Assembly: GCA_022818135.1 (NCBI GenBank)
Contig: JAFMSR010000005.1
Coordinates: forward strand, 28,397,865-28,461,864
DNA from: Saxidomus purpurata
Taxonomy: Eukaryota > Mollusca > Bivalvia > Venerida > Veneridae
Direction: 5' to 3'
Length of the DNA stretch: 64,000 bases
Part shown: piece by piece, positions 48,614 to 58,317 of the stretch
Layout of the letters: each line of letters starts with the position of its first letter
Position numbering within the stretch: the stretch's first letter is position 1
Notes under the pieces: model-generated
The model's database searches: none
What the model was told of the DNA's origin: nothing
The model's input: the letters and a program-made list of their open reading frames with translations, nothing else
Program-made: the position numbers and the translations under genes

Positions 48614-49648
48614 CTAAGCATCACAACTGACGGCCTTGCCTTCAATGTATAGAGTGTCGTATACAAGCCAGGCTTTCTTTTTTGTCCTTAACTGCTTCCT
48701 TGAGCTTAGGTATCAGTTTGCGACGTTTAGCTACAATCTCAGGGGAAACTGTTCGTGCAGAAAAAATTGGTGCCTTCTAAAAGCCTTTTCTGTCGTCTAA
48801 CGAGCTCACGGTCTGTGAAGTATGCAAACTTACATACGATTTTTCGGCTTGCGCCATGTCCCGGGTTGCCAATCCTATGTACACGCTCAATTTTCATAGA
48901 GTCGACAATGGTTTGAGCAATTTTCAGTTTGCTTACAAGAAATACACGGAAATTTACATTTAGGTCCTCATTTTGCTCCTCTGCTATACCTCCAAATACA
49001 AGATTATTGCGCATACTTTGGGATTTTAAGTAGGTCAACTGGTCTTTAAGATCACCATTCTCCTTTTCAAGATCATCAATACGAGACTGGTATTGCGCTG
49101 TGACAAACTCGATCCTTTCAACACGCTCGTCGATGGTATTAATACTTTCAGAAGTGGCCTTCTTATGCTCGTGAATTTGAGTAAATAGAGTTTTGATATC
49201 CTTGTCAAAAGAAGTCACTTTCTTGTCTAGCGAATCGAGTGTGTTTAATCTGGTCTCGACATTAACGATTTTGGCCTCTAATAACTTTAAAAACGCCATG
49301 ATGTCGCTGTTAGAGGGCAATTCAGGCTGGGCTTTGGACGTAGACTCCGCCGCCGCGGTGGCCCCTTCCTTGCTATTTGGCATCTTGGATGTACCAGTAT
49401 CAAGAAGAATGTCAGAAACACGTTCTTTTTATATTCTTAGGATCATCAAATACAGGAACAGATTCATCAAATAATACAGTATTTGTTTCACTTAAAATTT
49501 GACTTACAGTTTTATGTTCATCAATGTCCGACACAGAACCACTACATGGGCCTCCTGTTCTAAACACTTTGCTTAGAGAAATATATTCATCTCCACTACT
49601 GCTTCCTTTTTTGCGTTTATTCAATTTTTTCTTCTTTGATGAACTCAT
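48614..49648 (-). pseudogene. LINE ORF1: coiled-coil RNA-binding protein (frameshifted)
   Basis: About 345 codons from an ATG at 49,648 to TAG at 48,614. A Lys/Ser-rich start (MSSSKKKKLNKRKKG) is followed by an acidic segment and, after a one-base shift in an A5 run near 49,425, a Ala/Ser-rich stretch. A long coiled coil (heptads through TRLNTLDSLDKKVTSFDKD to IDDLEKENGDLKDQL) precedes a compact domain with RNNLVFGGI, KIERVHRIG and RELVRRQKRLLEGT. This is the arrangement of LINE ORF1 proteins with a trimerising coiled coil and an RRM-like nucleic-acid-binding fold. Two more shifts occur near 48,745 and 48,685 before the basic end (VAKRRKLIPKLKEAVKD, then LYIEGKAVSCDA). ORF1 binds element RNA in the family; this copy is broken. 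Confidence 0.88.
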
Positions 49649-49870
49649 TTTTAGTCAAACTGTAAATTCCATGCATAGTTCGCCGAAGAAAACACATATA
49701 TTCCATATTATTTCAATTTTATTCAGAGCACTGAAAATGTGCACCCGTTCAATGTCACGTGACCATATCATGTCAATAAAAAACATTTCATAGAACAGCA
49801 TAATCGAAAAGTCCTCATTTCAGCACAGTTAATCAACATAGACGCCTTCTGTAATAAATCGATAACCACC

Positions 49871-49879
49871 AAATTGATC
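49871..49879. repeat. Candidate LINE target-site duplication, right copy
   Basis: Right-hand AAATTGATC. If correct, it defines the LINE 5' end at about 49,870 and implies a full-length insertion. Confidence 0.45.
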
Positions 49880-50749
49880 TTACATAGATTTTTGATTCAC
49901 GGTACTGCTACATGTTTTAAAACACTGATTTCACTGATGATGACTTGAATGTATAGCTTAAAATTTAAGGTTAAGTTACAATACTTGCAAATATTATAGT
50001 ATTTATGCTTTTGAAGATATCTATTTTTACACAAGTTTTAGGGAGTGTCTTCTTGAAATTGTCATTTTTCTCAGTAATGACCTGATTGAATATTTATAGC
50101 AAAAATCATAAATATGTATGAAGAAAAATTACGCTGTAGTTTCTTTAAAGAGAATTACAAATTTGGTTTCAGCAACACTTATCTTTTTCATGATATTAAC
50201 ACGCTCTTGACCTACATTAAAGAACTCACTTATCTCGCTTTAAATCAGAACAGTAAAATGTTTAGATTTAATTGTGAGCGCTTAAATGTTCATCATAAAA
50301 ACGAATGCACTGTAGACGGTTTGTTATCTTTGAAGAAAAAACGTTCTTAAAGAATGAAAAAGTAAAGTAAAGATATTCTATTGATACAAGTACCGTTTAG
50401 ATTGGCGTCTGATGTTCTACTGAAAACAATTACTTTCATGCACGCACTTACAGACTGTTAATGCCGATCTAACGACCAATTCAATTGGATAAAAATTACT
50501 ATCTTGCAAATATTAAACTTCCGTTTGTCTCTTTCTTGCAACGATAAAGGTTTGTTTTGCTGACATAAGAGTTTGGCAACTTGAAAATTGCAATGACAGA
50601 ATACACTAGACTTATATTGTTGCCATGTAATTAAATGAAAAAGACTGTATGAAAATGACAGATTTAAAGATAGCGGTACCGATTTCGCCTCTGACAGGAT
50701 CGGTGGTTCCCCGGAAAATCCCTACCAGTGACAAAGTAAATTGTATGAA
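49880..50749. other. Non-coding stretch, no feature seen
   Basis: No recognisable gene. A plus-strand frame at 50,114-50,350 (78 codons, with FSNTYLFHDINTLLTYIKEL) has no domain or splice-site support. Confidence 0.45.
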
Positions 50750-50757
50750 TCTCTCTC

Positions 50758-50789
<32 letters not shown>

Positions 50790-50860
50790 TCTCTCTCTGT
50801 CTGTTTCTCTGTCTCTCTTTCTCTCTCTCTCTCTCTGTCTCTCTCTGTCTCTTTCTCTTC
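50750..50860 (+). repeat. (CT)n microsatellite
   Basis: About 110 bases of CT repeat interrupted by TCTGT and TTTCT variants, strongly strand-asymmetric (polypyrimidine with a few G). Arg/Glu-rich frames on the minus strand and Ser/Leu-rich frames on the plus strand are artefacts of the dinucleotide repeat. Confidence 0.95.
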
Positions 50861-51799
50861 GTGGTTGATTCAAACTGTTTTGAGTAAGTCTCGAGAGCGA
50901 TTAATATTAAGTTGTAAGAACTTGTTTCACAATCGAGAGTAAATAAATTTACTAGAATTTCAAGACAGTAACACATCGATAGTTATCCGAACATTTGTTA
51001 TGATTGAACTTCATTTAGGTTATATATTATGTTGATAAAATGATCAAAATGTGATATGTACCTCAACTCATTGTGGAAGACCCGTACTTACAAACTAAAG
51101 TTTGTCGGATTCGAATAAACGTTTACAGTCAGCATTCCTAATTCAGCAAATTTTAAACTGTTTTCAACCTATTTTCGAACCATTTAACTTGACTTTCTTA
51201 ATTTATGATCAAATTAATAAACGGCATTTTTTGTTTTGTAAATGCTTTGTCTAAAGTCCTCTAGGTCTACTTTGTTCTTTCTTGCAAGCGAAAGTTATAT
51301 CAAGAACACGCGTATCTAGACAGTTTGGTTACATTTTAATCGAAAGCTTGCGTGACTGTGTGTGGCATAAATGATCATAAATACAAAAAAGCGTCATAAA
51401 ATTCTACGAGATATACAACCACCTTCTGGTCAGTAATTTTAAAGACGCAATCTTCTTATCTATTATATTATACCATGGCAGATTTATACCAATAGTTAAA
51501 GATTTCCATATGATATTAATTGATTTTCTTCTAACATACATAACTTGTTCAATGTCAGTATAATGAGTTTAAAAATATGACTGCTAAGGCCAAAACCATG
51601 CTGTTACATGTATCCTGTGTTTCTAAAGTCGAATATCAACAGATTTCTAAATCAAAAAAGTGTATTGGTAATAAAACACATGGAGTTTTGTCTTGCTATC
51701 GTTTTTCGTTGATGAATTCCACTTTATTGCTAAATTCTGTTTCCTATTTGTACTGTTATACCCATGGATGCTCTTTTTTGAATTTTATTTAGATCCTGT

Positions 51800-52150
51800 T
51801 AAATACATTATATTGCAACAGGTGTTTGATGGCAGGAAATGCGTTTCCCTTTTGGAATGCGCAACATGCATCAAGTCTGAATACATTCAATATGAAAATA
51901 TTTCTAAGATGTAAACAGTGCGTCTCTGCCAAAACACATTCCTGTACGTCATTACTTTCAGGAGTATTTTCTATTTTTAATGTTCAAATGTTTTTTCTCT
52001 AAGTGTGATGTCTTAATGAATAGTGTTTTCTATTTCAACGATCATTGTTTGATTGTCAGGTATGACGTTTAAACTACGTGTCAAAGGACATCTGAATGTC
52101 TCTTGAGACTCTACATAGATGAGTCCAAGAAATTGAACATACATTATTTA
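51800..52150. repeat. Diverged tandem duplicate, left copy, part 1
   Basis: Matches 55,280-55,610 in order: CAGGTGTTT...AAGGCA/ATGGCA, ATTTCTAAGAT(G/T)TAAA, CATTCCTGTACGT/TGTTCCTTTACGT, CAGGAGTATTTTCTATTTT, AAGTGTGATGTCTTAATGAAT and GTTTGATTGTC. Offset is about 3.47 kb. No frame is conserved between copies. Confidence 0.7.
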
Positions 52151-52849
52151 ATGAATAACGAAACGTTATCATCCAAATCAAAAGTAAGCAATGTTGCGTT
52201 TTAAAAATGATCGATTTTTTTTAATTTTGCAAGTGAAAACTTAACACATTGATACATATTGTTTTCCCAAACCAATATTAACGGCGACAATTAAAAACGA
52301 AAAGTCCACAAGAATTCATTCAATATTCTAAATGCATGGACTATCAATTTAAATATGGGACACTTATCAAGGTTTTTATTTAATAGGAACGTTTTGTTGG
52401 CTAGGGAAAGCCTAGATATAGTGTAATGATTAATAATGCAAACCTAATAATGGGAGCACATGCAGAAATGATGAATACACATAACATAATGTGCTAAGAC
52501 ATATCAGCGATGTCTAAATACATAAAGCGTAATAATGTATTCAAAAAACATACTCGAATCTTCACAAAAGTACTTGGCTGGGCTGGGTTCGAGTATAATA
52601 TTATATAACATGTTAGAAATACGACAACAGTTTTATACCATTAACATGAATTGCAGATGAAATTGTATGTAGTCTAGACTATTATACACTGAGCCAAACA
52701 TTTTACAACAATACAGTATTGATTATATTACCAATCTCGTCCGCCGGGTCTTGTAAAGTCTATCTTATTGGCGACACTAATGATTTTAGCTGTTACTGAA
52801 TATTTTCGTTAATAAAACCGTAGTCTAGTTGTACATACAATACAGCGAT

Positions 52850-52930
52850 AATCTGTTTGTGAGAGATACGTTATCATATGCATTTACAAGCAAAACACGG
52901 TTCGTTTAGCTACTAGATAACTTTCATTTA
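52850..52930. repeat. Diverged tandem duplicate, left copy, part 2
   Basis: GAGAGATACGTTATCATATG, then TACAAGCAAAACACGGTTCG and TTTAGCTACTAGATAA, corresponds to 56,210-56,290 at an offset of about 3.36 kb. It is collinear with part 1. The sequence between the parts (52,151-52,849) is too diverged to align by eye. Confidence 0.65.
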
Positions 52931-53089
52931 AACCTAGTTATATTTGAAAACACACTGAAAGCAGTATTTTGAGAGTATGTATTGGTTTTGGGATAGATCT
53001 AGAAGGGGTTATTAAGTACAAAATTGGTTTTGTGCATGACACTAGAAAAGTTCGAAAAGTTTTTCATTATTGAATGTTCAGTTATCAAT

Positions 53090-53230
53090 ACAAAGGTGTT
53101 GCAGCCAATTATTTTGCAGAAGCGAAATAACATAATATAGGTCTCTGGTAGCTATTTCTAGTTCAAGGATTCAATTTGATTTCTTCTTAATTGCAACATG
53201 TCATCCTTAATCAGCATTACAGAGAATCAT
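53090..53230. repeat. Diverged tandem duplicate, left copy, part 3
   Basis: GCAGCCAATTATTTTGCAG and GATTTCTTCTTAATTGCAAC, then ATGTCATCCTTAATCAGCAT, match 57,525-57,655 at an offset of 4.43 kb. About 1.07 kb of extra sequence therefore lies between parts 2 and 3 in the right copy, or was lost in the left. The rest to 54,469 shows nothing recognisable, apart from a short hairpin at 54,263-54,298 (CAAGTCACTGT pairing with ACAGTCACTTG). Confidence 0.65.
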
Positions 53231-54469
53231 ATACATTACTTTCCATTCTTGATCAGTAAACACTGATTAAGTTGCCTGCTGATCCCTGGTCAGAGCTGAT
53301 TTCCAGAATCTGTTAATGGCCACTGCTTCTTCGTTAGACTTGTAAAGTTTGTTGAGATTGTTTGATCGAAGCTTTTTTTGCATTGATAAATCCTTTCTAC
53401 CAATCGAAATATTAAATACAAAATCTGTCGAAGCTCTCAACAGTCACATAGTAAGAAGACGTTGTAAAATGTAAGAAGCGAGAACATTAAAAGTACATTT
53501 GTTTGAAAAGTCTCTTAAGACTGATGTTAGTCTATTTCTGAAAAAAAAAACCAAAACAGTTTTACTTATTATTATAGTAACTCTTTGCAAAACACATAAT
53601 CAACATTAACCAATCAATACATTTATTTGAAGGACAAAAATACAAAAAAATAATGTCATGTTTACGAAATACAGTTATGTTGAGTTTTTGAGAGAAATAG
53701 TCCACAAGAAAGAAATTAATAGTTTTACTTATAAGGATGTACTAATCTACCCTAAAAGTTCATATTTATAGTATCAGCGTATTGTTTTAGATTTCTGTAG
53801 TACATTATATGTACATTTATCTGGAAATATGACGTGTTATTTCTTATAAAACAATGCTTCATTTAGGTATTATTATCGTGTCAAAAGCCTCAAGCAACTA
53901 ACCAAAATAATTAAAACACAGTGGTATCATGTTGTCACCCTTCACAGCATTGAGAAAATTATATAAATTATGTCCCTCACCATTACCATTCTCATTTTAT
54001 GATTGAAAAGTGATGCAAAATGCAAATGCACTGTGTGATATGTCAGTTGAACAACTACAAAATGTTTACAGTTACAAAGTTTTGGGTTAGGTGAAAGACG
54101 GTCAAATTTTCACGGTTCTACCGTAAAAATGGATTTTCTTCGAAAGACGACGTGATTTCGTGGACAGTTTTGATGTCACAGGATCACTTACTACATTTAT
54201 AAAGCTTTGACGCATATTTTGCGATCGGTTTAAAATGTTCGGAGGTTTACCATTGAGAAGAGCAAGTCACTGTAATTATTACAAGTAACAGTCACTTGTC
54301 AATGTAACATATGCCATATATCTTAAAATGTGCTTTGTTCCATTTCTAAAATAATGCAAAGCAGATTTTGATACTTGGACATTTCAACATTTTGTTACAC
54401 ATGTACCTTTCGTCATAAACTCATCTTAAAATAACAGCTTGAGAAATTCGTGCATTTTAAAATTCTACG

Positions 54470-54655
54470 AAAAAAAAAAAAAATAATATCAAACAGGGAA
54501 TGCCACGTACCAAAAACGCAGCCTCCCCAAAACGAGCCCCACAGCACCCAGAAGTGCACACCACCAACACACACACACACACACACGTACACACACACGA
54601 CACGCACACACAATCATGTACACACACAAACATACACTACCAACACACACTAGCA
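54470..54655 (+). repeat. Dispersed repeat with CA microsatellite
   Basis: Poly-A then AATAATATCAAACAGGG, AATGCCACGTACCAAAAACG, CAGCCTCCCCAAAACGAGCC and CACAGCACCCAGAAGTGCAC, ending in an interrupted (CA)n array (about 54,562-54,655). It is the longest of three copies in the window. A CA array at one end and an A-rich run at the other suggest a short non-autonomous element; class unknown. It sits between the two copies of the 51.8/55.3-kb duplication. His/Thr-rich and Val/Cys-rich open frames here are CA/GT artefacts. Confidence 0.85.
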
Positions 54656-55279
54656 TACAAAGCAAACACACGAGGACAAAACGAACAATAAAAGGAACAC
54701 AGTGGGGCACCGTTTAGATAAAAAAGACTGAAGAATCAGTTTCTATGTTTGCTCAAGTATAACCCTATTGAGAAAAGGATATTTACGGTGAAGATTCAGA
54801 ACAATCTTCGTTTGCTTTATATAACAAACAAGTGTTTATAAATATTGTGTAAGTCTCGGTTTGCTGAGTGCATTATGCCTAATTGATGATCAACCAATTT
54901 GTAGAAGTACTTCTACACTATAGAAGTATATACGAAGAGAGGATGTTAAAGAGACGTCACAAAATTTACGTTTTTCTCCTCCATACTCGTTTTATTTTAG
55001 CTAATATTTGCAATAGACAATGCTTCTTGCAAGTTTTATTGTCCGTAACCCATAGCGGATATGTACAAATAGAGTAGGTACAATGTATAATACTTTCTAT
55101 ATTAGAATACTCGGCCCAATATTATCTTGCTTAATATAAGTGAAAGCATGTTTAGTTTAAGGCATACTAAAAATGCTGTTTTCGATAAATTTCGAAATCA
55201 CATTTTTATAAAGCATTCTTAATGGTTCTTTGAATTAATTAAGAGTATGTTTTATTCTGAGACTGTCTAATAAGTAAAC

Positions 55280-55610
55280 GTTTTTCAACAGGTGTTTTAA
55301 GGCAAGAAAAGTATTCCCCTGATAAAATGTATATAAACAACATAGCACGATATATTCAATATAAAACTATTTCTAAGATTTAAATTGTGCATATATGCCA
55401 AACATGTTCCTTTACGTTACTTCTGTCAGGAGCATTCTCTATTTTCGGTATGCAGTTTTTCGTAAGTGTGATGTCATAATGAATATTATCGTTCTATTTT
55501 AGTGATTATAGTTTGATTGGCGAGTTTGACATTTAAACAGCTTTCAAAAGATCTCTGGCACTCTTTATATGATTCATATCAAGAGTTTTGAACCTCAATT
55601 ATACATAAAA
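55280..55610. repeat. Diverged tandem duplicate, right copy, part 1
   Basis: Right-hand homologue of 51,800-52,150; landmarks are listed there. A 74-codon minus-strand frame follows at 55,651-55,875 (SQCVGDTPLKPNG, SKKRKHGVANKPSCNVC). It has balanced composition, but no match in the left copy and no splice support, so it is not called. Confidence 0.7.
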
Positions 55611-56209
55611 GAATAACTGCACGTTTACAACCTTTGGACAGAGCGTAGAATTACTTATTTCGTGTAATTGATTGCTCATTCAAATAAATACGAAATTTTA
55701 AGTAAGGCTCATAACAGACGTTGCATGATGGCTTATTTGCTACTCCGTGTTTTCTCTTTTTTGAATTAAGTATGCCGTTAGGTTTCAAAGGTGTATCGCC
55801 TACGCATTGACTATGCAGAGAAGAATGTTCATTTGCAAAGGGATACCTGTCTAATATACATAATTGTTTAATCAATACATACTTGGTCTAACACTATTTC
55901 TATAGTTACAATGATGCGTTGCGAAAATTGTATTCAGAGCAAGGTCATAGTGAAACCGCTCCATCTAGTTGCAATGAACGATTGTTTATGAAAGCATGCA
56001 ATGGTATATAAACGTCAGCATAACTTTCGGTCCATTATAATGTCATAATTAGCACTGCTTCGGCCTTGCTTTTTCTATCTAATACATCAGAAGAGAATGC
56101 TTATTATATCCGACTGAAGATTGTTTCAGCTGTTGCACTGTGGATTATGTCGATACAACTACATTCCAGTAGTACTTAGAATATCTAAAGGATGTCGGTA
56201 ATCAAACAA

Positions 56210-56290
56210 TATCTTTATGAGAGATAACGTTATCATATGTAAGTACAAGATAAACATGGTTCGTTTAATTGCTGAATAATACAAATTAAA
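56210..56290. repeat. Diverged tandem duplicate, right copy, part 2
   Basis: GAGAGATAACGTTATCATATG, then ACATGGTTCGTTTAATTGCT, matches 52,850-52,930. The next 1.2 kb (56,291-57,520) contains the sequence without counterpart in the left copy; no feature was recognised in it. Confidence 0.65.
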
Positions 56291-57524
56291 ACTAATCATA
56301 TATAAATAAGTTGTTAAGGAAAAGTATACATTTAGTTTCTTCATGACCTGTAGCGACATTTGAAAAGTTATTCAGGGATGCACATAGGTAAAGATTGATA
56401 ACTACACATTTTGATAATCTGCTTAATTCTACGATAGAATTTCGCCAAACCGATTTAAACATCAAAAATAAAAAATCCATGTATATCTTTCTTTAAGAGC
56501 GACTATCGTTGGGCAATACTAGCAAACTCTTCTCAACAGATAATGCTGATTTCTTTCAATGAATCGGAAAGAAACGGGACCGTTTTCTAAATAATTTTGC
56601 CAGTATTGCAGATAGAAGCACACAATTTTCACAAACAAACTCCAGTCTCAGCTGTAACCATCCGTATACTTTGCAGAGGTCACAAAGTATGTTTTATAGT
56701 TCAATTCGAGTAAAATAATTACGAGTGAGACGGCCCCAAAATATGCAACGTCCGTTCAAAATTGTTTATTTGTGTAAGTAGTATGTTATTTCATCAGAAG
56801 TTTTTCTTTTTGGTTGATTTTCTCACAAGGTGATCTTTATAGCAAAAAGTAAACAAGTGGCATTCCCGAAAAGAACAACTGTTTACTATTTATAGCATCA
56901 ATCCTGAACCCAGGTCCGTCATGGTTGCATTGATTTAGGTCCTAATATATGTAAATGTGTTATCTAATGCATTCAGTATGAATTTAACGATGACTATCTA
57001 CTTTTTAAGATTTTAGTATTTTCTTTACGCTTTGCAAGGCTTCCTCCATTCCCAACTGTAAAATGTTTAATGAGACTAGTTTGTGGTAATGGTCCGCCAT
57101 TCTTGTTCAAGGTATATACAGTATGACCTGGAATAAGACTAGTGTTAAAACGGAATGTTAATAACGCTTTACATTTGCAAAGTGCATTTTAAGCCTCCGC
57201 GTGACAATGGCCGTCCGCAATGAACACATAAGGCAAGCGCGGTACACATATATCACATTAATTTATGTTGGTCACTAAAGTGATAAGATGAATACACTCT
57301 CACAGAAACGGAAAGCGTCGACATGATCAAAGTGTCTTCATTACACGTTTGATAAAAAGATAACTGTTTCATTACGTGCAAATCGAAATTGTCCGGATTA
57401 TTGAGCGTTCGGGAAACATGGAGGATACCAGTGGATTATAGAATTTTTGTTGTTTGGAGACCATTTTTTGTACATTACAATTACCTTTAGCCTAAGACCC
57501 CCATTCTCTCCAATTATCGTCAGA

Positions 57525-57660
57525 AAGCTGTCGCAGCCAATCATTTTGCATTGGCAGACAAATATGAAATGAGTGTCCCTGGCATCTATCTTGATTTCGG
57601 AGATTCATTTGGATTTCTTCTTAATTGCCACATGCCACTCTTAATCATCATTATAAAGAA
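57525..57660. repeat. Diverged tandem duplicate, right copy, part 3
   Basis: CGCAGCCAATCATTTTGCAT, GGATTTCTTCTTAATTGCCA and CATGCCACTCTTAATCATCA match 53,090-53,230. An open frame of 99 codons starts inside (57,551), but the left copy has stops in the equivalent register. Confidence 0.65.
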
Positions 57661-58235
57661 ACAAAAAACATTTTATACCAACATCAGCTTTAACCAAATG
57701 GAACGATTTCTCATTCTTGAAACACTGATAAATGGCTTGCTTTTTTTTAAATCTCTGGTCAAATTTTTCTTAGAGGTCGTGAAAGAATCTGTTAATTATT
57801 GTCCGAAGCCAAATCTTAAATTGGTGAAGCAAACAAATCAGTTTTCGTAGCTAGAGAAAAATTGATTGGAAACAAAATCTTCACCGAATTTTCTTATCTT
57901 TTTTCAAAACACTTACGAAGTCAGAATGAGATTAAATCTTATCAACATACTTACATTACTTGAAGTATAAGGAAGTCGAAAAGGTATAGTTACTGCGTCA
58001 GTGAAACAAATACAATAATACTATTCAAACTTACTAATAGATAGGTCAAGTATTTTGCACACACTGATTGGTTAGATCATTGAAACCATTCAGTGTGTTA
58101 CATGAAAGATAGAATAGTACAATGGTGTGCACGACAGAGTTTTAGAAGAAAATAATACAGATAGCGAAAGAAAACAGGTGCACGGCAATGCAACAAAAAA
58201 CAAATCCAAATGTAAAACAATAGGCTGAAATAGAC

Positions 58236-58317
58236 TTGTGTGTTGGTGGAATACTTCTATGGGGCTCGTTTGGAGCTTTTTGGTGTGCCATCTCCTGTTT
58301 GATATTATTTTTGTTTT
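58236..58317 (-). repeat. Dispersed repeat, inverted copy
   Basis: Reverse complement of the start of 54,470-54,655: on the minus strand AAAAATAATATCAAACAGG, GATGGCACACCAAAAAGC, AAACGAGCCCCATAGAAGT and CCACCAACACACA in order. The CA array is short here. Sequence divergence is greater than between the copies at 26.6 and 54.5 kb. Confidence 0.75.

Larger units (their letters stand above)
44766..49870 (-). mobile_element. Non-LTR retrotransposon (APE-type LINE), near full length, inactive
   Basis: About 5.1 kb on the minus strand: a short 5' region, ORF1, ORF2, a 3' UTR of about 430 bp and a pentanucleotide tail (CAGAA on the plus strand, TTCTG on the minus). AAATTGATC occurs at 44,757-44,765, just beyond the tail, and again at 49,871-49,879; this 9-bp match is a candidate target duplication and would set the 5' end about 220 bp before the ORF1 ATG. 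A short-repeat tail in place of poly-A and an apurinic-type endonuclease point to the Jockey/CR1/L2 side of LINE diversity. The exact clade needs a tree. Several frameshifts, mainly in A/T homopolymers, make this copy inactive, although most catalytic motifs remain, so insertion is moderately recent. Confidence 0.92.

Noticed and set aside
50649..50976. Arg/Glu-rich and Ser/Leu-rich open frames
   Set aside because: Products of the CT/GA dinucleotide microsatellite, not proteins.
54413..54710. Val/Cys-rich and His/Thr-rich open frames
   Set aside because: Products of the CA/GT repeat in the dispersed element at 54.47 kb.
55651..55875. 74-codon minus-strand frame with several Cys and basic residues
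   Set aside because: Composition is protein-like, but it has no counterpart in the duplicated left copy, no splice sites and no recognisable motif.
57551..57850. 99-codon plus-strand open frame
   Set aside because: It begins in a duplicated block whose other copy (53.1 kb) has stops and indels in the same register, so there is no sign of coding constraint.
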